Program-made: the position numbers and the translations under genes | The notes under the pieces: model-generated | Databases searched by the model: none | The model's input: the letters and a program-made list of their open reading frames with translations, nothing else | What the model was told of the DNA's origin: nothing | In this document: positions 19,800 to 29,413 of the stretch, one piece after another | Layout: every line of letters begins with the position of its first letter | Position numbering within the stretch: the first letter of the stretch is position 1 | Assembly (NCBI GenBank): GCA_012518685.1 | Contig: JAAYRQ010000001.1 | Location: forward strand, 1-42,788 | Reading direction: 5' to 3' | DNA: 42,788 nucleotides | DNA from: Syntrophomonadaceae bacterium | GTDB taxonomy: Bacteria; Bacillota; Syntrophomonadia; Syntrophomonadales; Syntrophomonadaceae

Positions 19800-21262
19800 T
19801 ATTTTAGCTCCCTAATAAATTCCTTAGCTACTAGACGATCATCAAAATCTAGGGTTTTATCGCCAATTATTTGATAGGTCTCATGTCCTTTTCCAGCTAT
19901 TATAACTACATCATCTTTTTTAGCTAAATAAAGGGCATGCTTTATAGCCTCCTTACGCTCTATAATAACAGCATAGCGGGAATTTTCTATTTTATTTAAT
20001 CCAATAACAATATCATCTATAATAGCTTGGGGTTCTTCACTACGGGGATTGTCAGATGTAACAATACTAAAATCACTGTATTTAGCTGCTATCTCCCCCA
20101 TAATAGGGCGTTTAGTCTTATCCCTATCCCCACCACAACCGAAAACGGTTATAAGCCTTTTATTGGTAAGAGTTCTGGCGGTTAATAATACATTTTCTAA
20201 GCTATCAGGTGTATGAGCATAATCTATAATAACTAAAAAATCTTGTCCTTGATCAACCAATTCAAACCGTCCTGGAACCCCAGCTAATTCAGTTAAAGCT
20301 TTTTTTATTAGCTCTACTTTAATACCTAATTTTAAAGCATAAGTTATTGCTGCCAAAGCATTATATACATTAAATAAGCCCAACATTTTCAGATTAATTG
20401 GTATTATTTCATCCTTATATTCTACTAGAAAACTAGTACCACTAGCAGCCGTTTTAACCTCAACCGCTTTTATATCAGCATTTTCATTGATACCATAGGT
20501 AAAGGCCCTCCCGCAAGAGGCTTCCAAGAAATAGCTCGCATTACTATCATCAACATTTACTATACTAAAACTATCCTCCCTATTAAGCAAATCAAATAGT
20601 TTTAATTTTGCATCCCGGTATGATTCCATATCTTGATGATAATCTAAGTGCTCCGAAGTTAAATTAGTAAAAATTACACTAGAAAACTCCAAGCCCTCTA
20701 CCCGATACATATCTAAGGCATGGGAAGATACTTCCATTACCACATAATCAAGACTATTGTTTAAGGCAATACTAAGGAGTTCCGCAATTTCTGGTGCTTC
20801 AGGAGTAGTAAAGTTGGTTTCTTTTTTATAATCCCCCATTTCAGCATACAAAGTACCGATAAGACCTACCTTTTTTCCTGCCTTCTCTAAAATTGCTTTA
20901 ATTAGGTGACTTGTAGTGGTCTTGCCATTAGTACCTGTTACCCCAACAAGATTAAGTTTATTTTGGGGATTATTATGAAAATTAAAAGCGATTTTAGCTA
21001 AGGCTTGTCTGGAATCACTAACTTCAATTATATTAGTATCTGGTAAATTAGCCACAGCATCTTGAATTAAAATAGCTATAGCACCATTTTTAATAGCATC
21101 GTTAATATAATTATGTCCATTAGCATTAAAACCTTTGACACATACAAATAAACCGCCAGGTCTAATGCTTCTGGAATCATAATGAATATTACTTATATCT
21201 TCATTAAGCTTACCCTTGATAAGCTTATAGTCAACATTATATAAAAGCTCTTTTAATTCCAT
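19799..21262 (-). CDS. murE: UDP-N-acetylmuramoyl-tripeptide synthetase MurE
   Basis: DSRSIRPGGLFVCVKGFNANGHNYI, GVTGTNGKTTTSHLIKAIL, DNPRSEEPQAIIDDI (meso-DAP-type DNPR motif). ATG 21260-21262 with AGGAGGT RBS; ORF track extends further to 21298. Confidence 0.97.
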   Translation of the reverse strand: MELKELLYNVDYKLIKGKLNEDISNIHYDSRSIRPGGLFVCVKGFNANGHNYINDAIKNGAIAILIQDAVANLPDTNIIEVSDSRQALAKIAFNFHNNPQNKLNLVGVTGTNGKTTTSHLIKAILEKAGKKVGLIGTLYAEMGDYKKETNFTTPEAPEIAELLSIALNNSLDYVVMEVSSHALDMYRVEGLEFSSVIFTNLTSEHLDYHQDMESYRDAKLKLFDLLNREDSFSIVNVDDSNASYFLEASCGRAFTYGINENADIKAVEVKTAASGTSFLVEYKDEIIPINLKMLGLFNVYNALAAITYALKLGIKVELIKKALTELAGVPGRFELVDQGQDFLVIIDYAHTPDSLENVLLTARTLTNKRLITVFGCGGDRDKTKRPIMGEIAAKYSDFSIVTSDNPRSEEPQAIIDDIVIGLNKIENSRYAVIIERKEAIKHALYLAKKDDVVIIAGKGHETYQIIGDKTLDFDDRLVAKEFIRELK

Positions 21263-21287
21263 ATTAGACCTCCTTATTTTTTTATAA

Positions 21288-23411
21288 TTATTCTCCAATA
21301 GGCTGAAATTTAACTTTAATACTGGAACCTACTGATACAATTTTCCCTGCTTCTGGTGATTGTTCATAAGCTAGACCATGTCCTTCTGGCATAAGATGTA
21401 AACCTAAATCAGCTAATATTTTCGCAACTTCCTTCATAGACTTACCTTCCAAATCGGGGATGGTAACTTCAGTATCATTTTGACTAGGATTTAAAGGTGA
21501 TAGATTAATAATTACCTCCGAGCTACGGGCTACCTTGGTATGTGGCTTAGGTGTCTGTTGCCATACAATATCACCTGTTCCACTAACCCTGGCTTGTAAA
21601 CCCCGATTATTAATAATAGAGCTAGCCTCAGTAAGTGGTAAATTAACTACATCAGGCACTACCACCCTATTATCGACAGCTACTTTTTCTTCACTATTAT
21701 TATCCTCATATAAAGGAATTTCTAAATATCTTAAAGAATCCTTTACAATTTCCTTAAATACTGGAGCCGCAACCCAGCCACCATAATAAGGATAACCTTG
21801 GGGAGCATCAACTACGACTATACATGCTATTTGCGGATTATCGGCTGGTGCAAAACCTATAAATGATGCTACATATTCGTTGCTCATATAGCCACCTGTA
21901 GGCGAAACTTTTTGAGCAGTACCAGTTTTACCCGCTATTCGATAACCCTCTACATAGGCATTTTTCCCCGTACCATTTGATACTACCCCCTCTAAAATCA
22001 GTCTTAATTGGCTAGATACTTCTGGCGATATTACTTTCTTAATAGCTTTAGGCTCCATAGTTTTAATAATTTTTCCTTCATTATCAATAACCTTTTTAAC
22101 TAAATGAGGCTGCATTAAAACACCATCATTAGCCACGGCTGCAACTGCGGTCAATAACTGTATAGCCGTTACAGCATTGGCCTGCCCCATAGACATAGTG
22201 GCTAAATCAATTTGTTTGGCATTTTTTTGATTTACTAGTATTCCCTCAGCTTCACCAGGCAAATCAATCCCCGTAAGCTTGCCAAAACCAAAATCATTTA
22301 TATATTTAAAAAAAGTGGTTATCCCCACATCAAGTCCAGTTTCAACAAAACCGACATTACAAGAATTCTCTACGATTTCTATGAAAGTCTGACTACCATG
22401 GGCTTTTCTATCGGTACAACCGATATCTTCCTTACCTACTTTAATATACCCTGGACAAAAATATTTTCTATTTGGGGTAACCACCTTTTCTTCTAAAGCC
22501 ATAGCAGCAGTTACTATTTTCATAGTCGAGCCAGGTTCATAGGCATCATTAATGGCGAAATTTCGCCTATTCTTAACTGGGTAATCACTATAGCTATTAG
22601 GATCAAATGTTGGCCTAGAAGTTATAGCTAATATTTCACCTGTTTTAGTATCCATTACGATAGCAGACGCAGATTTCGCTTGGCGTTCTTGAAAAACTTT
22701 ATCGATTTCTCGTTCTACTATATACTGAATAGTTTCATCAATAGTTAAAATTAAATTGGCACCATCTACAGGAGCAATAAACTTATGAGTAGCCTCTGGT
22801 ATAGGTCTGCCTCCACCATCATGTTCTATAATTATCCTTCCCTTAGTACCCCCAATTAAATCATTGTAATAGAAGTCAATTCCTTCTAGCCCAGTATTAT
22901 CAATTCCCGATATACCTAAAACATGACTGGCTAGAGTTCCCTTAGGATAATATCTTCTACTTTCTTCCGTAAAGCCTATCCCTGGCAAGTCTAATTCCCG
23001 AAGTATTTTCGTTTTTTCTGGTTCAACTTGGCGTTTAATCCATTCAAAAGAACTACGCCGCGTAATTCTATCGTGTAATTTTTGTTCATCCATTTCCAAT
23101 ACTTCAGCTAATTTATGGGCAATTTCATTAGAAGTAATCTTTTTGGCTACTAAAACTTCAGCAGGTATAGCATAGATAGAATCGGCACTAACCGAAATAG
23201 CTAGCTCATTGCCATTACGATCATAAATAATCCCTCTCTTAGATTCTACTGGGATATCTCGCATTCTGTTTTGCAAAGCCTTTTCTGACAATTCCGCCCC
23301 TCTAACAAATTGCACCCAAAAAATTCTGCCCCCTAAACAGAAAAACAATAAGCAAAATAAGAAAAAAAGCGTAGCGATACGCTTTTTTACCGTTTGTTTT
23401 GTAGTTTGCAA
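21288..23411 (-). CDS. spoVD: SpoVD/FtsI-type class B PBP with two C-terminal PASTA domains
   Basis: N-terminal TM, transpeptidase motifs STMK (EPGSTMKIVTAA), SCN (ENSCNVGF), KTGTAQK; PASTA regions VVVPDVVNLPLTEA... and VTIPDLEGKSMKEV.... Confidence 0.93.
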   Translation of the reverse strand: MQTTKQTVKKRIATLFFLFCLLFFCLGGRIFWVQFVRGAELSEKALQNRMRDIPVESKRGIIYDRNGNELAISVSADSIYAIPAEVLVAKKITSNEIAHKLAEVLEMDEQKLHDRITRRSSFEWIKRQVEPEKTKILRELDLPGIGFTEESRRYYPKGTLASHVLGISGIDNTGLEGIDFYYNDLIGGTKGRIIIEHDGGGRPIPEATHKFIAPVDGANLILTIDETIQYIVEREIDKVFQERQAKSASAIVMDTKTGEILAITSRPTFDPNSYSDYPVKNRRNFAINDAYEPGSTMKIVTAAMALEEKVVTPNRKYFCPGYIKVGKEDIGCTDRKAHGSQTFIEIVENSCNVGFVETGLDVGITTFFKYINDFGFGKLTGIDLPGEAEGILVNQKNAKQIDLATMSMGQANAVTAIQLLTAVAAVANDGVLMQPHLVKKVIDNEGKIIKTMEPKAIKKVISPEVSSQLRLILEGVVSNGTGKNAYVEGYRIAGKTGTAQKVSPTGGYMSNEYVASFIGFAPADNPQIACIVVVDAPQGYPYYGGWVAAPVFKEIVKDSLRYLEIPLYEDNNSEEKVAVDNRVVVPDVVNLPLTEASSIINNRGLQARVSGTGDIVWQQTPKPHTKVARSSEVIINLSPLNPSQNDTEVTIPDLEGKSMKEVAKILADLGLHLMPEGHGLAYEQSPEAGKIVSVGSSIKVKFQPIGE

Positions 23412-23435
23412 AGGTATGCCACCTCACATAAATTA

Positions 23436-23933
23436 TTAATTTTTCTCAGCTAATAATAACAAATTCGCATAAATTTTATACAAAGGTTTATTAGCTATTT
23501 CTGTATTTTCCTGTAGTGATTCTCCACCCACTGTACCATCTGTGTTTTCATTATCTAAGACTTGATTAACTGCAGGTGCTGTATAGGCGATAGTCAAATG
23601 CTTTTCAGGCTTATACATGCCTAATTCATTAATTGCTATTAATTCGACTTTATCTAGTGCTGATACACCTTGAATATTATATTTCATCCTGTTGTTTTGG
23701 GCTTCATAATATTTTATATCATTTTCTAAAGCTACAATTTGATAACCTAAAGTAGCACCTTTTATACATAAGAAGACTAGAATTAAGGCATAAATAAAAA
23801 AGCATATACATAGTTTAACTACAAATTTACCTCTACGATGAGTATTTTTGTAAGTCTTTTTGACTTCTTTAACGGTTGGCGATGCAACTGGTTCATCCCA
23901 CAATGTAGAGTAATCAAATTGTACCTGTGCCAT
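23436..23933 (-). CDS. ftsL: FtsL-like septum protein
   Basis: ~165 aa, single TM then heptad-like region, between rsmH and the class B PBP. Confidence 0.8.
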   Translation of the reverse strand: MAQVQFDYSTLWDEPVASPTVKEVKKTYKNTHRRGKFVVKLCICFFIYALILVFLCIKGATLGYQIVALENDIKYYEAQNNRMKYNIQGVSALDKVELIAINELGMYKPEKHLTIAYTAPAVNQVLDNENTDGTVGGESLQENTEIANKPLYKIYANLLLLAEKN

Positions 23934-23960
23934 TATATTCTATCCTCCTAATTATTAGAA

Positions 23961-24887
23961 CTATAATTTTGTTGCTACCCTGAGTTTTGCACTTCTAGCC
24001 CGTAAATTATTTTGACATTCTTCATCACTCGGTATAATAGGTTTTCTGAACTCAAGTTTAAGCTGAGGTTGATAATTACATATACATACAGGTAAGCCAG
24101 GTGGACATATACAATCCTTAGCTTCATTAACAAAAAAATGTTTAACTATTCTATCTTCCAAAGAATGAAAAGTGATAATACATAGCCTGCCCCCTGTCTG
24201 CAAGCTAGCTACTGCAGCAGGCAATACTTCCTCTAAGGCTGCCAGTTCCCCATTCACTGCAATTCTAATAGCTTGAAAAGTTTTTCTAGCTGGATGTTTA
24301 TCTCTTCTATAACTTGCGGGAACTGCATTTTTTATAATATCTACTAATTCTAGGGTAGTATTAATCGTTTTTTCTTTGCGGCATTTCACTATTGCAGCAG
24401 CAATTCTACGAGCATACTTTTCTTCCCCATATTTCCACAATATGTCGGCAATTTCCTCTTTTTCGTAAAAATTAACTAATTCCTTCGCTGAAAAGGCTTC
24501 TTCCCTATTCATCCTCATATCTAAGACAGCATCTTCGTGGAAGCTAAAACCTCTTGTAGCATCATCTAACTGAAAAGATGAAACCCCTAAATCTACGATA
24601 ATACCATCAACTTGGGGTAGCCTAAGCTTTAATAATATCTTAGATAAGTTTCTAAAATCATCGTGAATAAAGATAACCCTATCATTATTAATAGTTTGTT
24701 TAGTTTTATTAAGAATATCTATATCCTTATCTATGGCTATTACCCGAGCATTAAGCTCTAATCTATTTAATAACTCTTGTAAATGCCCACCTCCACCTAA
24801 AGTACAGTCAACATAAATACCATTAGGATCAGTAATTAAGTAATCTATAGTTTCATTTAACAAAACTGGTAAATGCAATAAATTCAA
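23961..24887 (-). CDS. rsmH: 16S rRNA (cytosine(1402)-N(4))-methyltransferase
   Basis: HLPVLLNETIDYL, YVDCTLGGGGHL, IVDLGVSSFQLDDATRGFSF, FHSLEDRIVKHFF. TTG start. Confidence 0.98.
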   Translation of the reverse strand: MNLLHLPVLLNETIDYLITDPNGIYVDCTLGGGGHLQELLNRLELNARVIAIDKDIDILNKTKQTINNDRVIFIHDDFRNLSKILLKLRLPQVDGIIVDLGVSSFQLDDATRGFSFHEDAVLDMRMNREEAFSAKELVNFYEKEEIADILWKYGEEKYARRIAAAIVKCRKEKTINTTLELVDIIKNAVPASYRRDKHPARKTFQAIRIAVNGELAALEEVLPAAVASLQTGGRLCIITFHSLEDRIVKHFFVNEAKDCICPPGLPVCICNYQPQLKLEFRKPIIPSDEECQNNLRARSAKLRVATKL

Positions 24888-24890
24888 CCC

Positions 24891-25322
24891 CTATATACCT
24901 AAATCTACTAGGTTTTCAGCTATTTCTGCAAAAGAAGAACTAGCCATTTCATTATATTCTTCCCATTTCCCAGTTGCCCAAACTTCTAATCTTGATCCTA
25001 CCCCAATAATAACTACATCTTTAAAGATATCAGCATATTCTCTTAAATTAGCAGGAATTATAATTCTACCTTGTTTATCGTTTTCTAATTCGGCTGCCCC
25101 CGAGAAAAAAAAGCGGACAAAAGACCTTACATCGGCCCTAGCAAGTGGAAGCTTGTTTAACTTTAATTCTATTTCTTGCCATTCTGATAAAGGATAGATG
25201 AAAATACAATCATCTAAACCCTTAGTGGCAACAAACTTATCACCTAATTCCTCTCGAAACTTAGATGGTATAGTAATTCGCCCCTTAGCATCTAATGAAT
25301 GTTGATACTCTCCTAAAAACAT
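24891..25322 (-). CDS. mraZ: Transcriptional regulator MraZ
   Basis: MFLGEYQHSLDAKGRITIPSKFRE and ENDKQGRIIIPANLREYA, the two AbrB-like halves; first gene of the dcw cluster. Confidence 0.98.
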   Translation of the reverse strand: MFLGEYQHSLDAKGRITIPSKFREELGDKFVATKGLDDCIFIYPLSEWQEIELKLNKLPLARADVRSFVRFFFSGAAELENDKQGRIIIPANLREYADIFKDVVIIGVGSRLEVWATGKWEEYNEMASSSFAEIAENLVDLGI

Positions 25323-25354
25323 ATTTAGGGCTCCTTAAAAAATTTTAGGGAAAG

Positions 25355-25384
25355 TGCTCCACTTTACACCACTTCATACCACAC
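25355..25384 (-). promoter_or_regulatory. Putative MraZ operator: three direct repeats with 10-bp period
   Basis: Minus strand GTGTGGTATG AAGTGGTGTA AAGTGGAGCA: GTGG core three times at exactly 10-bp spacing, ~35-60 bp upstream of the mraZ ATG. Confidence 0.75.
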
Positions 25385-25599
25385 TATTCTATTATTTAAA
25401 ATCAATATCCTTCTTTGTGAAATAAGTAACGACCTTTATTCCATTTATAGTTTTAAAAAATAATTCATTATAACCTCGATATATCGAGCCTCTCGTAAAA
25501 TAATTTATATTTTTGAGAATGAAAAATTGTACTATAGTCCTATTTTGGCGTAAGACATAAGGATATGTAACATAATACAAGAACTTGACTAATTAACTC

Positions 25600-25648
25600 A
25601 TAAATAATTATAAAATAAAAAATACCCTAAAAACTTTAGGGTATTTGC
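25600..25648 (-). terminator. Rho-independent terminator ending the 25.6-31.1 kb operon
   Basis: Minus strand AAATACCCTAAA GTT TTTAGGGTATTTTTTATTTTATAA; stem overlaps the last codons of the ABC ATPase gene. Confidence 0.85.
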
Positions 25649-26391
25649 CCACCTTTTCTAATAATATCTCTTAGCTTTTGTAGTTTTTTATCATAAAGTA
25701 GCATTTGGCTAAGCCAGCTTCTTTCTGTCTCATTAGTCCACAAAACACTTTTAATTCCTCCACCACTCATAACTATTCTACGGTTGGCCATAAGTGCCAT
25801 TAGAGGATCATGGGTAGAGGTAATAGATATTTTACCCTTGCTAGTTAAAAGATTAAAAGCTTTTATCCTATCAATACCTGCATTTTCTATTTCGTCCATC
25901 AATACAATGCCTACATCACTTATCAAAGCTACATCAGCAATCATTAAAGCTCGAGATTGTCCACCACTTAAGCTAGTTAAGTCATCTTCTTCATCAAATG
26001 GTTCCCCAGCCAAATTGTTAGCTGCTTCTAAAACTTTCTTAATAATTGATCTAGCATTATACATACCACGAGATTCAGCATGCATTGTCAGAAAATCCCC
26101 TACTTTTACATCCATAACAAAATTCATATTTTGGGTAACTTGACCAACAAATTGTCGCTGATTATTTAATTCATAATACTCAGATGCACTAAGATTATTA
26201 ATTAATATTTTTCTTTTAGTAGGGGTTTCCCCAAAGGCATATTGTTCAATATCTGATATTAGCCTAGTCTTTCCCGAACCTGTAGCCCCTACTACCGCTA
26301 CAATTTCACCTGCATATATGTCAATTTGTTGATATCCCTCTGCCTTCCCTTCTTTATCTTGCCCACTTAATACGCTAATCTTTTCAATCAT
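25636..26391 (-). CDS. Stand-alone ABC-type ATPase, no adjacent cognate permease
   Basis: Walker A GATGSGKT, signature LSGGQSRA, Walker B VGIVLMDEIENAGI, H-loop STHD; start overlaps the upstream GTPase gene by 8 nt. Confidence 0.85.
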   Translation of the reverse strand: MIEKISVLSGQDKEGKAEGYQQIDIYAGEIVAVVGATGSGKTRLISDIEQYAFGETPTKRKILINNLSASEYYELNNQRQFVGQVTQNMNFVMDVKVGDFLTMHAESRGMYNARSIIKKVLEAANNLAGEPFDEEDDLTSLSGGQSRALMIADVALISDVGIVLMDEIENAGIDRIKAFNLLTSKGKISITSTHDPLMALMANRRIVMSGGGIKSVLWTNETERSWLSQMLLYDKKLQKLRDIIRKGGQIP

Positions 26392-27085
26392 GTTGTCTTC
26401 CCCAGAATATTTCTTTTCTAATATTGCCCATCTGATATTTACTGCCGATTAGTTTTTCTCCAGTACAATAAGAACAAACTGCGGCAGGCATAGAAGATTT
26501 TAAGGTTCTATGCTCTAACCCATCTATATCGGGCCAATTCAGAATAATGTTTTTTAATTTAATAGCACCTTGCCCTGTGAGGCCGTTAGCATTAAGAATT
26601 ATAGCTTTAGTATTTACTATGGACAACCTATGTCTAAAGACCTCCCTTTCGGCCTGTGACACTATATCACCCTTTGTAATAACTGCTACATCAGCAGTAG
26701 TTAATAAAGGTCCTACCTTACTAGGTGTATCAACCCCACTTAAATTATCCAATACGCAAATATTTAGACAGCCATCAATGGCTGGTGCACATCTATTACA
26801 TAAACCTGCGGTTTCTATAACTAAAACCTGCGAGCTAAACCCCTTAGCCCAGTCAAAAATCTCCTCCAAATTAGATACATAGTAATGGTCAGGACATATA
26901 TAATCGCTTAAACCTACTGCGACAGGGATACCTAATTCTGCATATTTTTCATCATCAGTAGTATTTAAACAATCGATTTTACATACAGCTACTTTAACTG
27001 CTTCTGATAGTAGTAACTTTATAACCTTATACATCAAAGAAGTTTTACCTGAGGCGGAAGTGCCTGTTATTATTACTACTTTCAT
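26384..27085 (-). CDS. P-loop GTPase/metallochaperone-like protein (HypB/UreG/CooC or G3E-type)
   Basis: Walker A GTSASGKT, VLVIETAGLCNRCAPAIDGCLNI, GDIVSQAE, and a C-terminal CSYC; Cys-rich motifs suggest metal handling. Confidence 0.7.
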   Translation of the reverse strand: MKVVIITGTSASGKTSLMYKVIKLLLSEAVKVAVCKIDCLNTTDDEKYAELGIPVAVGLSDYICPDHYYVSNLEEIFDWAKGFSSQVLVIETAGLCNRCAPAIDGCLNICVLDNLSGVDTPSKVGPLLTTADVAVITKGDIVSQAEREVFRHRLSIVNTKAIILNANGLTGQGAIKLKNIILNWPDIDGLEHRTLKSSMPAAVCSYCTGEKLIGSKYQMGNIRKEIFWGRQHD

Positions 27086-27984
27086 AATATTTTTTCTCCT
27101 GATATTTTAGTTATGGCTTCACTATTATAAATGCTTAAAAAAGTCTTCCAACCTGGCCATATAATATTAGCCTGGTTTTCTCTTACTATATCAGGCATTT
27201 TGATTTTAGATAAAACAGGGATAAAACTTTGTAAGGCCAAAAATTCTTGGACTTCTTCCGAAAAAATATAATCTATTATCTTCCTTACCTTAGCTAGTTC
27301 ACCCTTCCTTACAGCAACAATTAAAGGCATACAGCCAAGCCCATCTTCTAACCATAAAATCTTAGTATTTTTATGGCGGGATACTCGCGAAAAAGATAAA
27401 TTAACTATGCCAAATTCGCATTCACCATTATCTACTGCATTAACAACATCAATAGGACTACCCGAGAATATACAATTATCTACAAAATCATCTAGGCTAT
27501 CTGGGAACATATCTTCTACTATCGCTTTAGTAACTCTACTAACAGGCAGTTGTGGCATAGGCAATCTAACTTTTCCATAGTAATCTTTACTAGCAAATTC
27601 AGCCCAGCTTGTAGGAATGACAGTAACTAAGTTTTTATTATATATAATAGCAAAGGGCACTACTGCAAACACTTGCCAATAATTATAATTGGCAAAAGCT
27701 TTTTCCCTTAATTCTGAGCGTAGTTCTAAAATGGGCATTAAGTCAAAACTATTAACTATACTCTCATCACTCATATTAGCAAAATCAAAAGCCATCCCTA
27801 TGTATAGTATCGGTAGTTGCTTTTCTTCTAAGCCATTTAACAGGCTGCTTTTATGTTCAAGTCGGTGCTGTTCATTAACAAAGGCAAATCTGTTATTACC
27901 GATTTCTTGTTCCGTAAAATCTTTCACCATATTAAGCAAAGAGCGGCTGATATTAAGCGGACAATTAAATAGAATTTTATCCAT
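27082..27984 (-). CDS. Solute-binding-protein homologue without a signal peptide (predicted cytosolic)
   Basis: SBP-like features (FAIIYNKNLV.PTSWAEFASKDYYGKVRLP, ...VNAVDNGECEFGIVNLSFSRV...) but N-terminus MDKILFNCPLNISRSLL lacks a signal/lipobox; ATGA-type 4-nt overlap with the downstream GTPase gene. Confidence 0.65.
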   Translation of the reverse strand: MDKILFNCPLNISRSLLNMVKDFTEQEIGNNRFAFVNEQHRLEHKSSLLNGLEEKQLPILYIGMAFDFANMSDESIVNSFDLMPILELRSELREKAFANYNYWQVFAVVPFAIIYNKNLVTVIPTSWAEFASKDYYGKVRLPMPQLPVSRVTKAIVEDMFPDSLDDFVDNCIFSGSPIDVVNAVDNGECEFGIVNLSFSRVSRHKNTKILWLEDGLGCMPLIVAVRKGELAKVRKIIDYIFSEEVQEFLALQSFIPVLSKIKMPDIVRENQANIIWPGWKTFLSIYNSEAITKISGEKIL

Positions 27985-28001
27985 TATACACTCCTACTCC
28001 C

Positions 28002-28616
28002 CTATTTCCTAAAAACTATCCACATTTCCACAGGGTTGTGGATAATATTAAAATTCATAATATTAGTTTTAGAAACTATATCCCGCCATTTTTCTGGTTC
28101 TTTAGAGCCTATTCTATTATTCAGTTTCTCTAACCATTTAGGATTCCTTTTTAGCATTTCCTGATCAACTGCTGCTTTGGTTTCTAAGTTGCCAAAACCT
28201 CCCCCAATAAAGCCTACTCCCTTAGGGCTTAATACTCTGTATATTTCATTAAAGGCTACTATAGCCTCATCCCAAAAAAACATCGACCCCCTACTTACTG
28301 CAAGCTGAACCGTATTAGTCGCCAAAGGAATATCGTGAACATCTCCTAATAACGATTTTACTTGACTATCTAGTCCCCATTGTGAAATGTTTTCCTTTAA
28401 TACTTCTATCGAATCCGAATTATTATCCATTGCCACAACCTTAAAATCACTAATCTTCGCAATATTTAATCCCAAGTAGCCACTTCCTGTACCTATATCT
28501 AGACAGAGCCCTTCATTAAATCCCACTTCTTCCATAACCTGGGCAGCAATTATAGGGTAAATAGGAGCAAAAACCTCCCGTACCAACCTATCAAATTCCC
28601 TAGCCTTATTCCCCAT
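28002..28616 (-). CDS. Class I SAM-dependent methyltransferase
   Basis: LCLDIGTGSGYLGLNIAK (motif I), VVAMDNNSDSIEVLKENI, LLGDVHDIPLATNTVQLAVSRGSMFF, FNEIYRVLSPKGVGFIGGG. Confidence 0.88.
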   Translation of the reverse strand: MGNKAREFDRLVREVFAPIYPIIAAQVMEEVGFNEGLCLDIGTGSGYLGLNIAKISDFKVVAMDNNSDSIEVLKENISQWGLDSQVKSLLGDVHDIPLATNTVQLAVSRGSMFFWDEAIVAFNEIYRVLSPKGVGFIGGGFGNLETKAAVDQEMLKRNPKWLEKLNNRIGSKEPEKWRDIVSKTNIMNFNIIHNPVEMWIVFRK

Positions 28617-28651
28617 CCTAATCTCCCTTCTACCCCTTTATTATCAAGAAT

Positions 28652-29413
28652 TTACCTCTGTCGACTAGCTAAATTCTTCAAGGGTCTAATTAATAAATAC
28701 TCCATAGCAATCAGAATAGCAAGCAATACTAAAACCCATGCAAAAAGTTGTTCAGTTTCCAAATAGGCTCGAGCAATAGCTATTCTTTGTCCAATACCTT
28801 CCCTGGCCCCTAGCAATTCAGACATAATGGTTAGACGAACCGAGGAAGCAAGTGCTAAGGAAAAGCCTGCAATCAAGCCATGTAACATACCAGGAAAATA
28901 TATTTTAGTAATAACATGATAAAGAGGTAATTTATAAATCCTCGACATCTCTATTAAATCTTGATCAATAGATTTTAGACCTTCCACAGTATTAATATGC
29001 ATTACAGGAAAGACTAGCAGACCTACAATAAATATAGCTAGCTGGGTACCCAAGCCCAACCAGACCATAGCCATAACTACAAATACAATAGCTGGCACTG
29101 ACATAAGCAGATTAATTAAGGGTAATATTAGCCATTCAAATCTTTTAAAATACCCCGCTAATAGTCCTGTTATTAAACCAAAGCAAACACCAAGACTCAA
29201 GCCCCCTAACTGACGCCTAAAAGAAATAAAGATGTTGTCTTTTAACTCTCCACTAATAGCCATAGCCTTAAGTGCTTCTAGGGTATTAAGAGGCGAAGGG
29301 ATGATAATGCTATTGTAAATTGTAGATAATATTTGCCAGCCCAGAACAATTAAAATAATACCTGCTATATAGTATAGGCGTTCCTTATTTTCCTTGATAG
29401 TAGAAACCTGCAT
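28652..29413 (-). CDS. ABC transporter permease, SsuC/TauC/NrtB family
   Basis: BPD_transp_1 features: IPSPLNTLEALKAM, GLSLGVCFGLITGLLAGYF, and EAA-like region MSRIYKLPLYHVITKIYFPGMLHGLIAGFSLAL. ATG 29411-29413 with GGAGGG is the likely start (track start 29446). Confidence 0.9.
   Translation of the reverse strand: MQVSTIKENKERLYYIAGIILIVLGWQILSTIYNSIIIPSPLNTLEALKAMAISGELKDNIFISFRRQLGGLSLGVCFGLITGLLAGYFKRFEWLILPLINLLMSVPAIVFVVMAMVWLGLGTQLAIFIVGLLVFPVMHINTVEGLKSIDQDLIEMSRIYKLPLYHVITKIYFPGMLHGLIAGFSLALASSVRLTIMSELLGAREGIGQRIAIARAYLETEQLFAWVLVLLAILIAMEYLLIRPLKNLASRQR

Noticed and set aside
25392-25580. 62-aa minus-strand ORF upstream of mraZ
   Set aside because: No RBS, atypical composition, sits where the mraZ promoter region is expected. 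The palindrome CTCGATATATCGAG (25475-25488) inside it may be regulatory but I found no further support.
28014-28054. Inverted pair resembling DnaA boxes (CTATCCACA ... TGTGGATAA)
   Set aside because: Lies within the 3' coding end of the methyltransferase (…FNIIHNPVEMWIVF…); only two boxes and no origin-like context.
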